Of a DNA stretch of 64,000 nt, positions 12,111 to 20,453 are shown piece after piece. Under the pieces are notes generated by a model. It saw only the letters and a list, made by a program, of their open reading frames with translations, had not been told where the DNA came from and did no database searches. The translations under genes and the position numbers were made by a program. Position 1 is the first letter of the stretch. Each line of letters opens with the position of its first letter. This stretch comes from Mesorhizobium sp. Pch-S (GTDB taxonomy: Bacteria > Pseudomonadota > Alphaproteobacteria > Rhizobiales > Rhizobiaceae): positions 4,797,501-4,861,500 of the forward strand of contig NZ_CP029562.1 in NCBI RefSeq assembly GCF_004136315.1, read 5' to 3'.

Positions 12111-12983
12111 TCAGCGCTTCATATGGATCGTCACCCAGCCTTCGCGGTGGGTGGTGCGCACGTGCCGGAACTGTTGGCCGGTATAGGCTGCCACGACGGC
12201 ATCGCGCTGACGATCCAGGATGCCGGAAAGCACGATGGAGCCGCCGGGCGTCAGGTATTTCGCCATCTCCGGCGCAAGTTTCATCAGCGGTCTGGCGAGG
12301 ATGTTTGCGACGATGAGATCAAAGGGCGCCCGGGCGGTGAAGATCGGATGATGGAAGCCGGGCGCAGTCACTGTCTCGACGAGGCTGGACACATGGTTCA
12401 GTCGCGCATTGGCGGCAGCGACGTCAACAGCGACAGGGTCGATGTCGGTGGCGAGCACCGGGATGTGGGCGAGGCGAGCGAGGGCGATGGCCAATACCGC
12501 GCTGCCGGTGCCGAGATCCAGCGCGTTGCGCGGCTTCTCGCGGATGGCGACGCGCTCCAGCATGGCCAGGCAGCCGGCGGTGGTGCCGTGATGACCGGTG
12601 CCGAAAGCCAGCCCGGCTTCAATCTCGATAGCGATATCGCCGGCATGGCGTTTCTGGCGATCATGGGCGCCATGCACCAGGAAGCGGCCGGCGCGAACCG
12701 GCTTGAGGCCTTCGAGCGAACGTGCCACCCAGTCCACGTCGGGCAACACTTCGCGCTCGACCGTTCGTGCCAGCCCCAGGGCGGTCAGTTCGGCCTTCAG
12801 CCGCGCCTCGACCGGCTCGATGTCGCCGTCGGCATAAAGTGAGACCTCATGCAGGTCGCGTTCTTCGTCGAGTTCCAGCACTGCGAGTGGCAGGCCATCG
12901 TCCTCGAAAACGGTTTCGAGGACGCCGAAAATGCGATCGGCCTCGGCTTTGGAAGCGATCAGATAGAGGCGGGTCTGGCCCAT
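12111..12983 (-). CDS. prmA: Ribosomal protein L11 methyltransferase PrmA
   Basis: PrmA trimethylates ribosomal protein L11 using S-adenosylmethionine. The 290-residue protein has the substrate-recognition N-terminal domain, the linker with [16 protein letters not shown] (PrmA has GLAFGTGTHxTT), and the SAM-binding motif [16 protein letters not shown]. The catalytic-domain motif NILARPL follows, corresponding to the NxxxxPL pattern of the family. Downstream on the same strand the RIME-like repeats separate it from the aminopeptidase gene. The start ATG at 12983 gives the usual MxQTRLY-like beginning. Confidence 0.95.
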   Translation of the reverse strand: MGQTRLYLIASKAEADRIFGVLETVFEDDGLPLAVLELDEERDLHEVSLYADGDIEPVEARLKAELTALGLARTVEREVLPDVDWVARSLEGLKPVRAGRFLVHGAHDRQKRHAGDIAIEIEAGLAFGTGHHGTTAGCLAMLERVAIREKPRNALDLGTGSAVLAIALARLAHIPVLATDIDPVAVDVAAANARLNHVSSLVETVTAPGFHHPIFTARAPFDLIVANILARPLMKLAPEMAKYLTPGGSIVLSGILDRQRDAVVAAYTGQQFRHVRTTHREGWVTIHMKR

Positions 12984-13021
12984 GGCACCTGTCTTGCGGC
13001 GTATGCCGCTTTAGAAGCTGA

Positions 13022-13600
13022 TTAGCCGTCTTTGGCCAGCCGCTTCAATTTGGCAAGTGCGGTATCGGGATTTTCCTCATAGGCGATGGTTCCAAACCAG
13101 TCGCCCTTTCGGTTCAGCATCAGCACCGATGCAGTGTGATCCATATTGTAATCGCCGCCACCTGTGTCGACCCGTTTAAAATAGATGCCGAAAGACTTGG
13201 CCATAGCGCGCACCTTGTCGGGCTCGCCGGTGATGCCGGTGATGCGGTCGGAGAAGTTGCTGACATAGCTCTTCATGATATCGGGCGTGTCGCGCTCAGG
13301 GTCGACGGTGACGAAATAGACCTTGATGTCCTTGCCCTCGTTGCCCAACTTATCCAGCCAGCCGGCCATCTGGGCGAGTGTGGTCGGGCAAACTTCCGGA
13401 CAATGGGTAAAACCAAAGAACAGGACCGTCGGCTGACCGCGGAAAGCGGCTTCGGTGACGGGTTTGCCGGCCTGGTCAGTAAGCGCGAAGGGCGCGCCGT
13501 AGGGCTGGCCGCTGAAGCGGGCGTGATACCACTCGAAACTCATCCAGCCGATCATGGCCACCATGAGCACGAGAATGCCGACGAGGATGAAGCGCATCAT
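13022..13600 (-). CDS. SCO1/SenC family copper chaperone-like protein
   Basis: Sco proteins deliver copper to the CuA site of cytochrome oxidase or act as thiol-disulfide factors; they sit in the periplasm anchored by one helix. The 192-residue protein begins with a single membrane segment (about residues 4-22) and has the thioredoxin fold with the CPEVCP copper-binding motif and the distal His in MDHTASVLML. Two ATG codons stand in tandem at the start (13600 and 13597). It lies 38 bases downstream of nothing else on its strand and is divergent from creA. No cytochrome oxidase gene is in the window. Confidence 0.92.
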   Translation of the reverse strand: MMRFILVGILVLMVAMIGWMSFEWYHARFSGQPYGAPFALTDQAGKPVTEAAFRGQPTVLFFGFTHCPEVCPTTLAQMAGWLDKLGNEGKDIKVYFVTVDPERDTPDIMKSYVSNFSDRITGITGEPDKVRAMAKSFGIYFKRVDTGGGDYNMDHTASVLMLNRKGDWFGTIAYEENPDTALAKLKRLAKDG

Positions 13601-13810
13601 GGGAATCTTTCAGGACAGAGATATTTTTATGTCGCAGCCAGATTTTTCGGAGGAAGCCGCGCAATTAAATCAGGTTCGAGCGGGACCTTATCGTCTTGCC
13701 GGAATGAGCGCAAAGCGCGTCATTGCCGCAACCCCTGTGCATCAAGGCTTGCAAGACGGCTTTCCCAGCCCCAACTGAACCGGACAATCGGCCAGCCCAA
13801 GGAGGGTTTC

Positions 13811-14314
13811 TTGTTCTCTCAAACCACGCGAAAACTGCTCGGCGGGGCGCTCGTAGCCTGTTTTGTCGGTGTGACCGGGGTGGCCCTGGCACAGCAGGTC
13901 GGCAAAGTCGGCGTCGACTGGCTCGGCAATGATATCGTCGTTGAGGCAATCAAGGACCCCAAGGTGGAAGGGGTTACCTGCCACGTCTCCTATTTCGATC
14001 GCGGCGTCATCGACCGGCTGCAGAAGGGCAACTGGTTCGAAGATCCGTCGGATTCGGCGATCTCGTGCCAGCAGACAGGGCCGATCAGCATCGGAGACAT
14101 CGACTTCAGCAAGGGCGGCGAAGAGGTGTTCAAGCAGGGCATCAGCCTGATCTGGAAGAAACAGGTGGTCAACCGGATCTACGACAAGGCCAACGATACG
14201 CTGGTCTATCTTTCGCATTCGCGCCAGGTGCAGGATGGATCGGCCAAGATGGCGATCTCGACCGTGCCGCTGTACAGCCAGAACGTCACCTGGAAGAACG
14301 GCAAGCCGCAATAG
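13811..14314 (+). CDS. creA: CreA family periplasmic protein
   Basis: CreA proteins are small exported proteins of unknown biochemical role. The 167-residue product has a signal peptide (LLGGALVACFVGVTGVALAQ) and the conserved body: VGVDWLGNDIVVEAIKDPKVEGVTC, then DPSDSAISCQQTGPI, and the end with STVPLY. The most credible start is TTG at 13811, five bases after a GGAGGG ribosome binding site; the frame is open further upstream but no ATG gives a signal peptide. The use of TTG may keep its translation low. Confidence 0.88.
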   Translation: MFSQTTRKLLGGALVACFVGVTGVALAQQVGKVGVDWLGNDIVVEAIKDPKVEGVTCHVSYFDRGVIDRLQKGNWFEDPSDSAISCQQTGPISIGDIDFSKGGEEVFKQGISLIWKKQVVNRIYDKANDTLVYLSHSRQVQDGSAKMAISTVPLYSQNVTWKNGKPQ

Positions 14315-14355
14315 AACGGCTTGCGGGGCGTGCTGGCGGCGCGTAAAGCCGCGTC

Positions 14356-14994
14356 ATGGACCGTACCGAAGACCTCGTGCCCAAGGATCCGGAACCGCGC
14401 ATTCATCCGACCGCGGAACTGAAATCGTGCCGGCTTGGCCGCTATACGGCCATCGGCGAGCGCGTCGTCCTGCGCGAGGTGACAGTCGGCGACTTCTCCT
14501 ATTTCGAACGCCACGCCGAAGCGATCTACGCGACCATCGGCAAATTCTGCTCGATTGCCGCCAACACGCGCATCAATGCACTTGAGCATCCGATGGAGCG
14601 CCTGACTACCCATAAAGTCAGCTACCGGCCGAATGAGTATTTCCGCTGGCTCGGTGTCGACGGCGATTTCCGTGAGCGTCGGCGCTCGAAACCGGTCAGC
14701 GTCGGCCATGACGTGTGGATCGGCCACGGTGCGGTGATCCTGCCCGGGGTGACAGTCGGCAACGGCGCGGTGATCGGTGCCAACGCCGTGGTGACCAGGG
14801 ATGTTCCCGCCTACACGATTGTCGCCGGTATCCCGGCCAAACCGTTGCGCCGACGGTTTTCGAAAGACATTGCAGCGCGCATTGAAGCGCTGACCTGGTG
14901 GGACTGGCCGCCGGAGAAGCTCGCCAAGGCTATTCCGGACATGCAGGCGCTGGAAATCGAGAACTTTCTCGATCACTGGGAACGCCAAGCCTAA
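14356..14994 (+). CDS. Hexapeptide-repeat acyltransferase (CatB/phosphonate-cluster type)
   Basis: This 212-residue protein has the left-handed beta-helix repeats of hexapeptide acyltransferases: an N-terminal set ([23 protein letters not shown]), a loop containing the likely catalytic His in [21 protein letters not shown], and the C-terminal coil [47 protein letters not shown], which I quote only by its first residues ([12 protein letters not shown]). The YFRWLG and RRRSKPV segments recall the transferase found in phosphonate (phn) gene clusters, but no phn genes are nearby. The acyl acceptor is unknown. It follows creA by 41 bases. Confidence 0.8.
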   Translation: MDRTEDLVPKDPEPRIHPTAELKSCRLGRYTAIGERVVLREVTVGDFSYFERHAEAIYATIGKFCSIAANTRINALEHPMERLTTHKVSYRPNEYFRWLGVDGDFRERRRSKPVSVGHDVWIGHGAVILPGVTVGNGAVIGANAVVTRDVPAYTIVAGIPAKPLRRRFSKDIAARIEALTWWDWPPEKLAKAIPDMQALEIENFLDHWERQA

Positions 14995-15260
14995 CAGCTT
15001 CCGACGACGCACATCGCTCCGCTTTAACCATGGTGGCTTGCCGAGAGTTTCCGTGCAGGTCTACGGCAGTTTCGTCTTAACCAATCATGGTAACCAAATT
15101 ATTTAACGTAAAACATTAAAGTTAAAAAATGGAAAACGCCATGTATTCTTAAATTATGACTTGCTCATACTTGTGCGTTTTTGGGTGGTGTGTACTATCC
15201 AATCCCAGAGGTACTGATGAATAGGCGGAAGTAAACACTGTTGTAAATAGGAGAGAAGTC
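14995..15260 (+). promoter_or_regulatory. AT-rich upstream region of the Gly/Asn-rich protein gene
   Basis: This 266-base gap is markedly AT-rich, especially 15080-15160, unlike the rest of the window. It contains repeated TTAACCA/TGGTAACC-like words (around 15025, 15077 and 15088). A possible sigma-70 promoter is TTGTGC (15171-15176), 16 bases, TACTAT (15193-15198), which would give a leader of about 55 bases. A clear GGAGAG ribosome binding site precedes the ATG. AT-rich DNA of this type could be bound by MucR/Ros or nucleoid proteins; that is inference. Confidence 0.4.
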
Positions 15261-15569
15261 ATGAAGAAATTCGCACTTGTACTCACTGTCGCAGTTGTTT
15301 CATTCTCGACTGTCAGCTCTTATGCCGGCGGTTTCGGTTCCCGGGGCAACAACAACAACTCGGGCGGTGGACTCATCAACATTTCTCCCGGTATTGCCCT
15401 CGGCGATATTGGCATCCTGAACGGTTCGCCGATCCTGAGCGGCAACAACACCCAGGTGGGTGGCATCCTCAATGGCGTGGGCGTTGGCCTGCTCGGCGTT
15501 GGAACCGGTGTCAGCAAGGTCACCAACAGCATTCTGGGCGGCGGCAACAAGTACAAGCTCGGTCGCTAA
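15261..15569 (+). CDS. Small Gly/Asn-rich exported protein, function unknown
   Basis: A 102-residue protein with a clean signal peptide (MKKFALVLTVAVVSFSTVSSYAGG, cleaved after YA). The mature part is low complexity: a GNNNNSGGG stretch, then Gly/Ile/Leu/Val-rich segments with short repeats of GILNG and GVGVGLLGVGTGV, and a basic tail KYKLGR. There is no Cys. Strong start signals (GGAGAG, 8 bases, ATG), an AT-rich promoter region and a terminator support a real, individually transcribed gene. The composition suggests a surface or matrix-associated peptide, but no family was recognised. The neighbour on the other strand encodes a putative outer membrane barrel. Confidence 0.8.
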   Translation: MKKFALVLTVAVVSFSTVSSYAGGFGSRGNNNNSGGGLINISPGIALGDIGILNGSPILSGNNTQVGGILNGVGVGLLGVGTGVSKVTNSILGGGNKYKLGR

Positions 15570-15602
15570 CAAAAAGGGGCGGTTTGCCTGAACCAGGCAA
15601 CC

Positions 15603-15647
15603 GAAGGGGCGGGAGGGTTTTGCAACCCCTTCCGCTTTTCCTTTTTT
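15603..15647 (+). terminator. Terminator after the Gly/Asn-rich protein gene
   Basis: GAAGGGG (15603-15609) pairs with CCCCTTC (15626-15632), followed by CGC and two T-runs ending at 15647. Immediately before it, GGTTTGCCTG/CAGGCAACC forms a second hairpin near 15582-15602. The tandem hairpins with T-runs mark the end of transcription from 15261 and face the convergent barrel gene. Confidence 0.7.
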
Positions 15648-15662
15648 ACTTGCCGGACATGA

Positions 15663-16844
15663 TCAGATCTTGGCGCGCAGGCCGATAAACGTGTCGACGG
15701 TGTTCTCGTCGATGTCGATTACCGTTTTGTGGATACGGTTGACATCCACCCTCAGCACCACCGATGCCTTGGCGCTGGCGTCGTAAGTGGCTTCGGCATA
15801 AAAGACGCGCTTGCGCTCGACATTTTCCCAAAGCAGGTTGCGTTTGAACTCGCAGGCGACACCGGACGCCAATTTCAGGTTTTCCCGTAGTTTGTAGGAA
15901 ATCTCGAATTCACCACGATTGACCCATGAAGCCAGTGGATCGTCACTGTCCGCGATTTCGTAGCGTCCGTACCACGTTCCGCGCAGTTCGAACCCTTTGG
16001 GAAGTGGTTTGACAACCGATAGCTGCCAGGCTGGACGGATGCGCGAATAGGTATCATCGGCGCCGTCAAGCAGTTCCGCACCCAGCGCCAATGCAGCAGT
16101 TGCTCCGCCGACGCCCGTGTAGGTAATCTCGCCGCGCAGTCCGAACTGATTGAACGAAACGCCGACAAGTGGGTCACCAAGTCGCTCGACGGCACTGCGC
16201 AGCGCCGAACCCTGGACGCCAAAGGTGAACTGGCCAACGGTTCGGATGAGCTTGAGGGCGATCTGGACGTTGCGCTTGTCGGGGTCCAGTCGGGCGGGCA
16301 GGAAGATGTCGTCTTCGAAACGGGTGAGGCCGACCTTCTCCAGGCTTGTCATGGCATCGACGATGAGGGCCATCTGGTTGCCCAGGTCCAGCCCGACCTG
16401 GACCTGTCCACTGGCGACCTGCTTCAGCGTGCGTGTCCCGATGGTGAACGGACCGATGTCGATGTGGTCACCATCCCTGGTGGCGTTGTAGGCGAGTGTG
16501 CCGCGCAGTTCGAGCCCGCCGGCAAAGCGGCGAAACGCCTGAACCTGAACGCCGCCGGCGGTGTCGTCCTCGATGGCGACCGAGTCATGCCGGGTCGCCC
16601 GGCCTTCGGCGTTGAGCGAAATGTAGGCGTCGTTGTCACCCCATTTGCGGAACAGGGTGCTACGCAGCAGCGAGTACCAGTCGGCGATCGGCCGGTCGCT
16701 TTCCATCGCATTGGTGGTGTAGTGGCGCTCGATGCTGGTGGTGACGGTCGGCTCGATTGTTTCGCCGGCCCGTGCCGTCGCGCTCGCAAGGCCGAATATG
16801 GCGCCGGCGGTTAGAAAGACAAATCCGCCGCGCTTCCTGGCCAT
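15663..16844 (-). CDS. Putative outer membrane beta-barrel protein
   Basis: A 393-residue exported protein of unknown function. A basic N-terminus and hydrophobic stretch end at ATARA|GE, a good signal peptide cleavage site. The mature region shows the alternating pattern of amphipathic beta strands (for example GGLELRGTLAYNATRDGD, KGFELRGTWYGRYEIADSDD, ANRGEFEISYKLREN-like strands) and ends in a strand with basic and aromatic residues (DTFIGLRAKI). It resembles the outer membrane beta-barrel proteins (BBP2-like) of rhizobia seen with exopolysaccharide genes, but no such genes are here. Its leader (16845 upward) has two strong hairpins. Confidence 0.7.
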   Translation of the reverse strand: MARKRGGFVFLTAGAIFGLASATARAGETIEPTVTTSIERHYTTNAMESDRPIADWYSLLRSTLFRKWGDNDAYISLNAEGRATRHDSVAIEDDTAGGVQVQAFRRFAGGLELRGTLAYNATRDGDHIDIGPFTIGTRTLKQVASGQVQVGLDLGNQMALIVDAMTSLEKVGLTRFEDDIFLPARLDPDKRNVQIALKLIRTVGQFTFGVQGSALRSAVERLGDPLVGVSFNQFGLRGEITYTGVGGATAALALGAELLDGADDTYSRIRPAWQLSVVKPLPKGFELRGTWYGRYEIADSDDPLASWVNRGEFEISYKLRENLKLASGVACEFKRNLLWENVERKRVFYAEATYDASAKASVVLRVDVNRIHKTVIDIDENTVDTFIGLRAKI

Positions 16845-17158
16845 TATTTATCCCGGAATCCGGTCGGTTGCTTCGGCGCTGGAATGTCGAGCGACATACG
16901 GCAGGTCCCCAGGGGAGGCGGCCCTAAACCCCTTCCGTCTGCGCATGCGAGGCGGAAGGGGCTTGAGGTACCGCTCAAGGCGGAGTTGCAAGCTGGTTGC
17001 CTGCAAGATCAGGATCGCAGAAAATGGATAAGGATATATTACCTTTTCCGTATGTACTGTAGTAGAAATAGAGCTGATCTTGCTCGATCACCCATCGCAG
17101 CCGCATCAACTTGCGGACGCAGGTGTATTTGTTTTCTTTCCCAAGAAGAGAAGGTTTT
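16845..17158. other. 314-base gap with paired hairpins (leader of the barrel gene)
   Basis: No gene is seen. Read on the minus strand it is the leader of the barrel gene and contains CTTGAG/CTCAAG (around 16962-16979) followed by a strong stem, GGCGG AAGGGG arms at 16929-16939 and 16951-16961, then TTTAGGG. The second stem could act as an attenuator. On the plus strand near 17030-17060 the AT-rich stretch (AAGGATATATTACCTT) may hold the promoter of the next gene. Confidence 0.45.
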
Positions 17159-17509
17159 ATGCCGGTGGTTGGCGTATCCGGTCCAAACCCGCTAGAAGAG
17201 GGTGGATCGAGAATACAGGTTCTTTCCGTGACCGACTGGCTGGAGATACTGAAGCAGGAAACGGCGACCGGCGAGCGTATGGGCCGCGAGGTGCCCGATA
17301 TGCTTGCGCATCCCGACATCAGCGCCGAGCAGGTGCTGGCGCTGTTTTCGGCGCTCGACAAGCAGGCTGATTTTGCCGAGAAGCTCAAGCAGGCGCTGGA
17401 GAAATTCGGCCACGATTTCCCGGTGATCACCGCTGCCGAACGACTGGAAGAGCGCTATGCCGATCTTGCGGCGACCGTTGCCGACAAGTTGAAAGAGATG
17501 CGGAAGTAG
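17159..17509 (+). CDS. Hypothetical protein with helical C-terminal region
   Basis: A 116-residue cytoplasmic protein I do not recognise. After a short Pro/Gly-rich start (PVVGVSGPNPLEEGG) it is mainly helical and acidic/basic: LSVTDWLEILKQETATGE, HPDISAEQVLALFSALDKQADFAEKLKQALEKF (quoted in part), and a lysine-rich end. There are no membrane segments or Cys. I chose the ATG at 17159 because AAGAGAAGG stands just upstream; the frame is open from 17111. It is convergent with the frameshifted DUF2778 gene, with a perfect 8-base hairpin (ACCGCTGC/GCAGCGGT, about 17535-17553) between them. Confidence 0.6.
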   Translation: MPVVGVSGPNPLEEGGSRIQVLSVTDWLEILKQETATGERMGREVPDMLAHPDISAEQVLALFSALDKQADFAEKLKQALEKFGHDFPVITAAERLEERYADLAATVADKLKEMRK

Positions 17510-17576
17510 GATCCGCAGTCTCTACGAACACTGGAACCGCTGCACGGCAGCGGTCCTCGATTCAGAATGGCCGATC

Positions 17577-18913
17577 TCAGACGCCGCGGCCGTTATCGGC
17601 CACGGTTGTCGCCTTGGGCCGCGAGCTGCCACCGCCGCCAACCACGACCAGACGCTTGATCTTGCCTTGCTTGAACGCCGCGAGGAAGCGTTTGTAGTCC
17701 TTGAAGGCGACGCAACCATGTGATTCCGCACGGCCACCGCGCAGCAGGTAGGAGTGCGCCAGCAAGCCGGTGCGGCCATGCTTGACCTTGCCGTCCACGG
17801 GGGTGAGGCGGATCGCTTCGACACCATGGAACAGAGATTCGCGCATCGACAGTTTGTAGGTATCGGGTGGAGTCGGGCCGCGCATCTTCTGGTTCACATA
17901 GCGCACGTTGTCAGCCATCGAGCCGATGCCGGAATGGGCTTCCAGCCGGGTTCCGTCGGGCATGGTAACGGTGGCCGACGCGATATCGTAAACGGCGGTG
18001 CCGCTGCCCGCCCTGGCGCTCGAGTCGCCTGGCGAGGAGAACAGATTGCGGAAAGCCTGACCAAGACCGCCGCTTCGGCAGGATTGTCTGGTCGGGCATA
18101 GGCGAGCACAGGCTGGGCCGGCTGGCTGATACGTTTCGTCGGTTTGCGCACAGGCTCGTCGGCACTTTCGGGCTCAGCCTCGGCGCGCCGGCGGGTCTCG
18201 GGCTTGGTGCTCTCTTCCGCGCGCGGACGATAGGCCGGCAGCGGTGCGTTCTCTGGCACGGCTGCGAAATCGGGACCTTCGATCAGTTCGCCGGTGTCGG
18301 CGAGCGCCACCTGTTCCTCATCGTCGGCATCATCTTCCTGGTTGGGCAGGACGAGGCTTGCCACCAGAACCTCGCGCACCGCGGAATCCGGGGTGGGGGT
18401 GGCGTCGGCGAAGCCGAATTCCATCTGTGACGGAGTGGCGAGGGCGAGCGCGACGCGCGCAGCACGCTCCGGCTCTCCAATGCCTGGACCGAAGCGATCG
18501 GCATCCGGCGTGCCGAGGGCGCGCGCGAAACGCTCATCCAATGGCGATTGCTTCTGGACAGCCTCGGTGGCTGCCAGCCTTTCAGCCTTGTCGGCTGCCT
18601 CTTCCGCTGCCGCCTTTTGACGGCGCTTGGCCCATTCATGTGCAACCAAGGCCTGCTTGAGCTTGGAGGCCGCTTCCATCGAGCGTGCGTCGGCGCTGGC
18701 CACGCTGACGCGCGTCGGCAGGAAATGCGCATTGGCGCGGATCGAGGTTGCTGCGGAGTAGGCGCCAGCGACGGTGGCCAGCGACCACATCGCCAGCACG
18801 GCACCCGCTGTGGGGATGGCCACCCAGCCTGCGATCCTTGCGGAGCGGGCCAGCACTGTCCTGAATCCAGAGGCGGGGCCATTGCCCCGGAATTTTTCAC
18901 GCACGAACGCCAT
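17577..18913 (-). pseudogene. DUF2778 (L,D-transpeptidase-like, Tlde1 type) gene split by a frameshift
   Basis: The reading frame starting at ATG 18913 encodes a membrane segment (GWVAIPTAGAVLAMWSLATV), an Ala/Lys/Glu-rich helical region and a long charged linker, then leaves the conserved frame near 18071. The -1 frame continues exactly there (GLGQAFRNLFSSPGD, then MPDGTRLEAHSGIGS) and encodes the DUF2778 domain to the stop at 17577, including the catalytic-looking SHGCVAF motif. A single missing base near 18071-18074 explains the break. DUF2778 proteins act on peptidoglycan in the periplasm; the family includes the Tlde1 type VI effectors, although this membrane-anchored rhizobial form is not shown to be one. 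It may be a true mutation or a sequencing error. Confidence 0.8.
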
Positions 18914-19256
18914 GCCGACCGAACTTCCTTCAATCGGCGCAACACGCAGAAACCGCCTTACCCATTCGCTCGCCGGAATACCGGTCGCGCGTGGCGGTCC
19001 TTTGCCGATTATCTCAAAGGATGGACAAAGATGGTTAACCAATCCCTGTGTCGCCCCTCGTTGGATTGGAGCCCGCCGCGAAAAACCCTCCTAAAAAGGC
19101 AAGAAAGCGGCAAAATCGCTCGCTGGCAAGAATTTTCGGCCCCGGGCATGGAAAAAATGACGCAAGGGAAGGGCGGGGCATGTGTTTACTTTTGGTCTAG
19201 CGGGTGGTTCGGGCCGCTCCCGGCACAAGAAAAACCATCACGAAATTCAAACTTGC
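18914..19256. other. 343-base gap between the DUF2778 and TetR genes
   Basis: The two genes diverge here. An in-frame extension of the DUF2778 gene reaches 19042 but lacks a ribosome binding site. Nothing else gene-like is seen. The purine-rich stretch at 19090-19175 and the TetR operator to its right (19257-19282) are the only notable parts. Confidence 0.5.
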
Positions 19257-19282
19257 ATACATACCATACGTACGGTATGTAT
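19257..19282. promoter_or_regulatory. TetR operator overlapping its own promoter
   Basis: A 26-base palindrome with only one mismatched pair: ATACATACC at 19257-19265 is the exact complement of GGTATGTAT at 19274-19282, with TACGTA in the centre. TTGCAT (19253-19258), 17 bases, TATGTA (19276-19281) fits a sigma-70 promoter embedded in it, so repressor binding would block transcription of the TetR operon. The predicted transcription start falls at about the ATG. Confidence 0.75.
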
Positions 19283-19287
19283 TGGGA

Positions 19288-19926
19288 ATGCCAAGGCCGA
19301 CCAAGACCAATCCCGACCGTGGTGATGCCAGAAACAGGCTGCTCGACGCTGCGCGCGATGTCATTCGGGCCAGGGGCTTCACAGCAACCTCGGTCGAAGA
19401 CCTGTGCCAGGCGGCGGAGGTGACCAAGGGCGCGTATTTCCATCACTTCAAAAGCAAGGATGCGCTGGGCATTGCCGCGGCTGATGACTGGTCGGCTGGG
19501 ACAACGGCCTTTTTTGCCGCTGCTCCCTATCATGCGCCGGACGATCCGCTCGAGCGGGTGCTTGCCTATGTCGCGTTCCGCAAGTCGATCATCGAGGGCG
19601 AGATCGCGCAGTTCAGCTGCCTTGTCGGCACGATGGTGCAGGAGGTCTATGCGACATCCCCAGCCATTCGCGAGGCTTGTGGGCGCAGCATCCTCGGCCA
19701 TGCCGCCACGCTGGAAGCCGACATCGAGGCGGCCCGGACAAAACACCGCGTCTCCGGGAGCTGGACGGCCGAGAGCCTGGCACGACACACGCAGACGGTG
19801 ATCCAGGGGGCCTTCGTCATGGCCAAGGCCGGTAACGATCCGGCGTTGGCGCGGGAAAGCCTCGACCATCTCGATCAATACATCAGACTGCTTTTCGGCC
19901 GTCCGGAGGAGGGACAAACATCATGA
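19288..19926 (+). CDS. TetR/AcrR family regulator
   Basis: A 212-residue repressor with an N-terminal helix-turn-helix (RNRLLDAARDVIRARGFTAT, then SVEDLCQAAEVTKGAYFHHFKSKDAL, quoted in two parts) and a ligand-binding C-terminal domain with FSCLVGTMVQEVYATSPAIR, as in the AcuR/YxaF-like branch. The ATG at 19288 lies directly after a near-perfect palindrome that overlaps its promoter, which implies autoregulation. The stop overlaps the next gene (ATGA), and a third small gene follows with overlap, so it controls at least these two. The inducing ligand is unknown. Confidence 0.92.
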   Translation: MPRPTKTNPDRGDARNRLLDAARDVIRARGFTATSVEDLCQAAEVTKGAYFHHFKSKDALGIAAADDWSAGTTAFFAAAPYHAPDDPLERVLAYVAFRKSIIEGEIAQFSCLVGTMVQEVYATSPAIREACGRSILGHAATLEADIEAARTKHRVSGSWTAESLARHTQTVIQGAFVMAKAGNDPALARESLDHLDQYIRLLFGRPEEGQTS

Positions 19927-20453
19927 GTACGATGATTGGCTGCACATGCGGCAAGGTTCAGCTGGAAGTCGGCTCAACGCCGATGATGAGCGTGGAATGC
20001 TGTTGCGACAGCTGCCGCGAGGCAGGGGCACGGCTGAAAAAGCTCCCCGGTGCCAAACAGGTCGTGGACAGGAATGGCGCGACCCCTTTCGTCTTTCACC
20101 GCAAGGATCATGTCCGGATCTTGCGTGGGGCGGATCATTTGAAGGAGTTTCGTCTTACGCCGCAGGCCGGAACCCGCCGGGTCGTGGCTTCCTGCTGCAA
20201 CACGCCGGTCTTCCTCGAGTTCAAGGGCGGGCATTGGCTCAGCCTATACGCGGGATTGTGGCCCGAAGGTACGTTGCCGCCGCTCGAGCTGCGGACGATG
20301 ACGGCGGACCTGCCGGACGCTTCGGTCCTGCCGAACGATGTCCCGAACCTGAAACAGCAATCGCTGGCATTCTATTGGCGCCTGTTCCGCGCGTGGGCGG
20401 CGATGGGCTTTCGCAGCCCGAGGATAGCGGTCAACGGAGAAATCAATGCCTGA
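19923..20453 (+). CDS. GFA-like / DUF6151 family protein
   Basis: A 176-residue cytoplasmic protein with Cys patterns like the glutathione-dependent formaldehyde-activating (GFA/CENP-V) fold: CTCGKVQLEV near the start, ECCCDSCREAG, and SCCNTPVFLEF. These are the expected zinc-binding positions (CxCG...CxxC...C). The enzyme activity is not known. Its start overlaps the TetR stop by four bases and its end overlaps the next gene by eight, so the three form one operon under the palindromic operator at 19257. Confidence 0.8.
   Translation: MSTMIGCTCGKVQLEVGSTPMMSVECCCDSCREAGARLKKLPGAKQVVDRNGATPFVFHRKDHVRILRGADHLKEFRLTPQAGTRRVVASCCNTPVFLEFKGGHWLSLYAGLWPEGTLPPLELRTMTADLPDASVLPNDVPNLKQQSLAFYWRLFRAWAAMGFRSPRIAVNGEINA

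Noticed and set aside
13136..13810. A long upstream extension of the creA frame.
   Set aside because: It runs opposite the Sco1-like gene and would remove the signal peptide from the N-terminus.
18060..18085. Programmed -1 frameshifting as an explanation for the split DUF2778 gene.
   Set aside because: No slippery heptamer of the X XXY YYZ type or downstream pseudoknot is evident at the break; a lost base is simpler.
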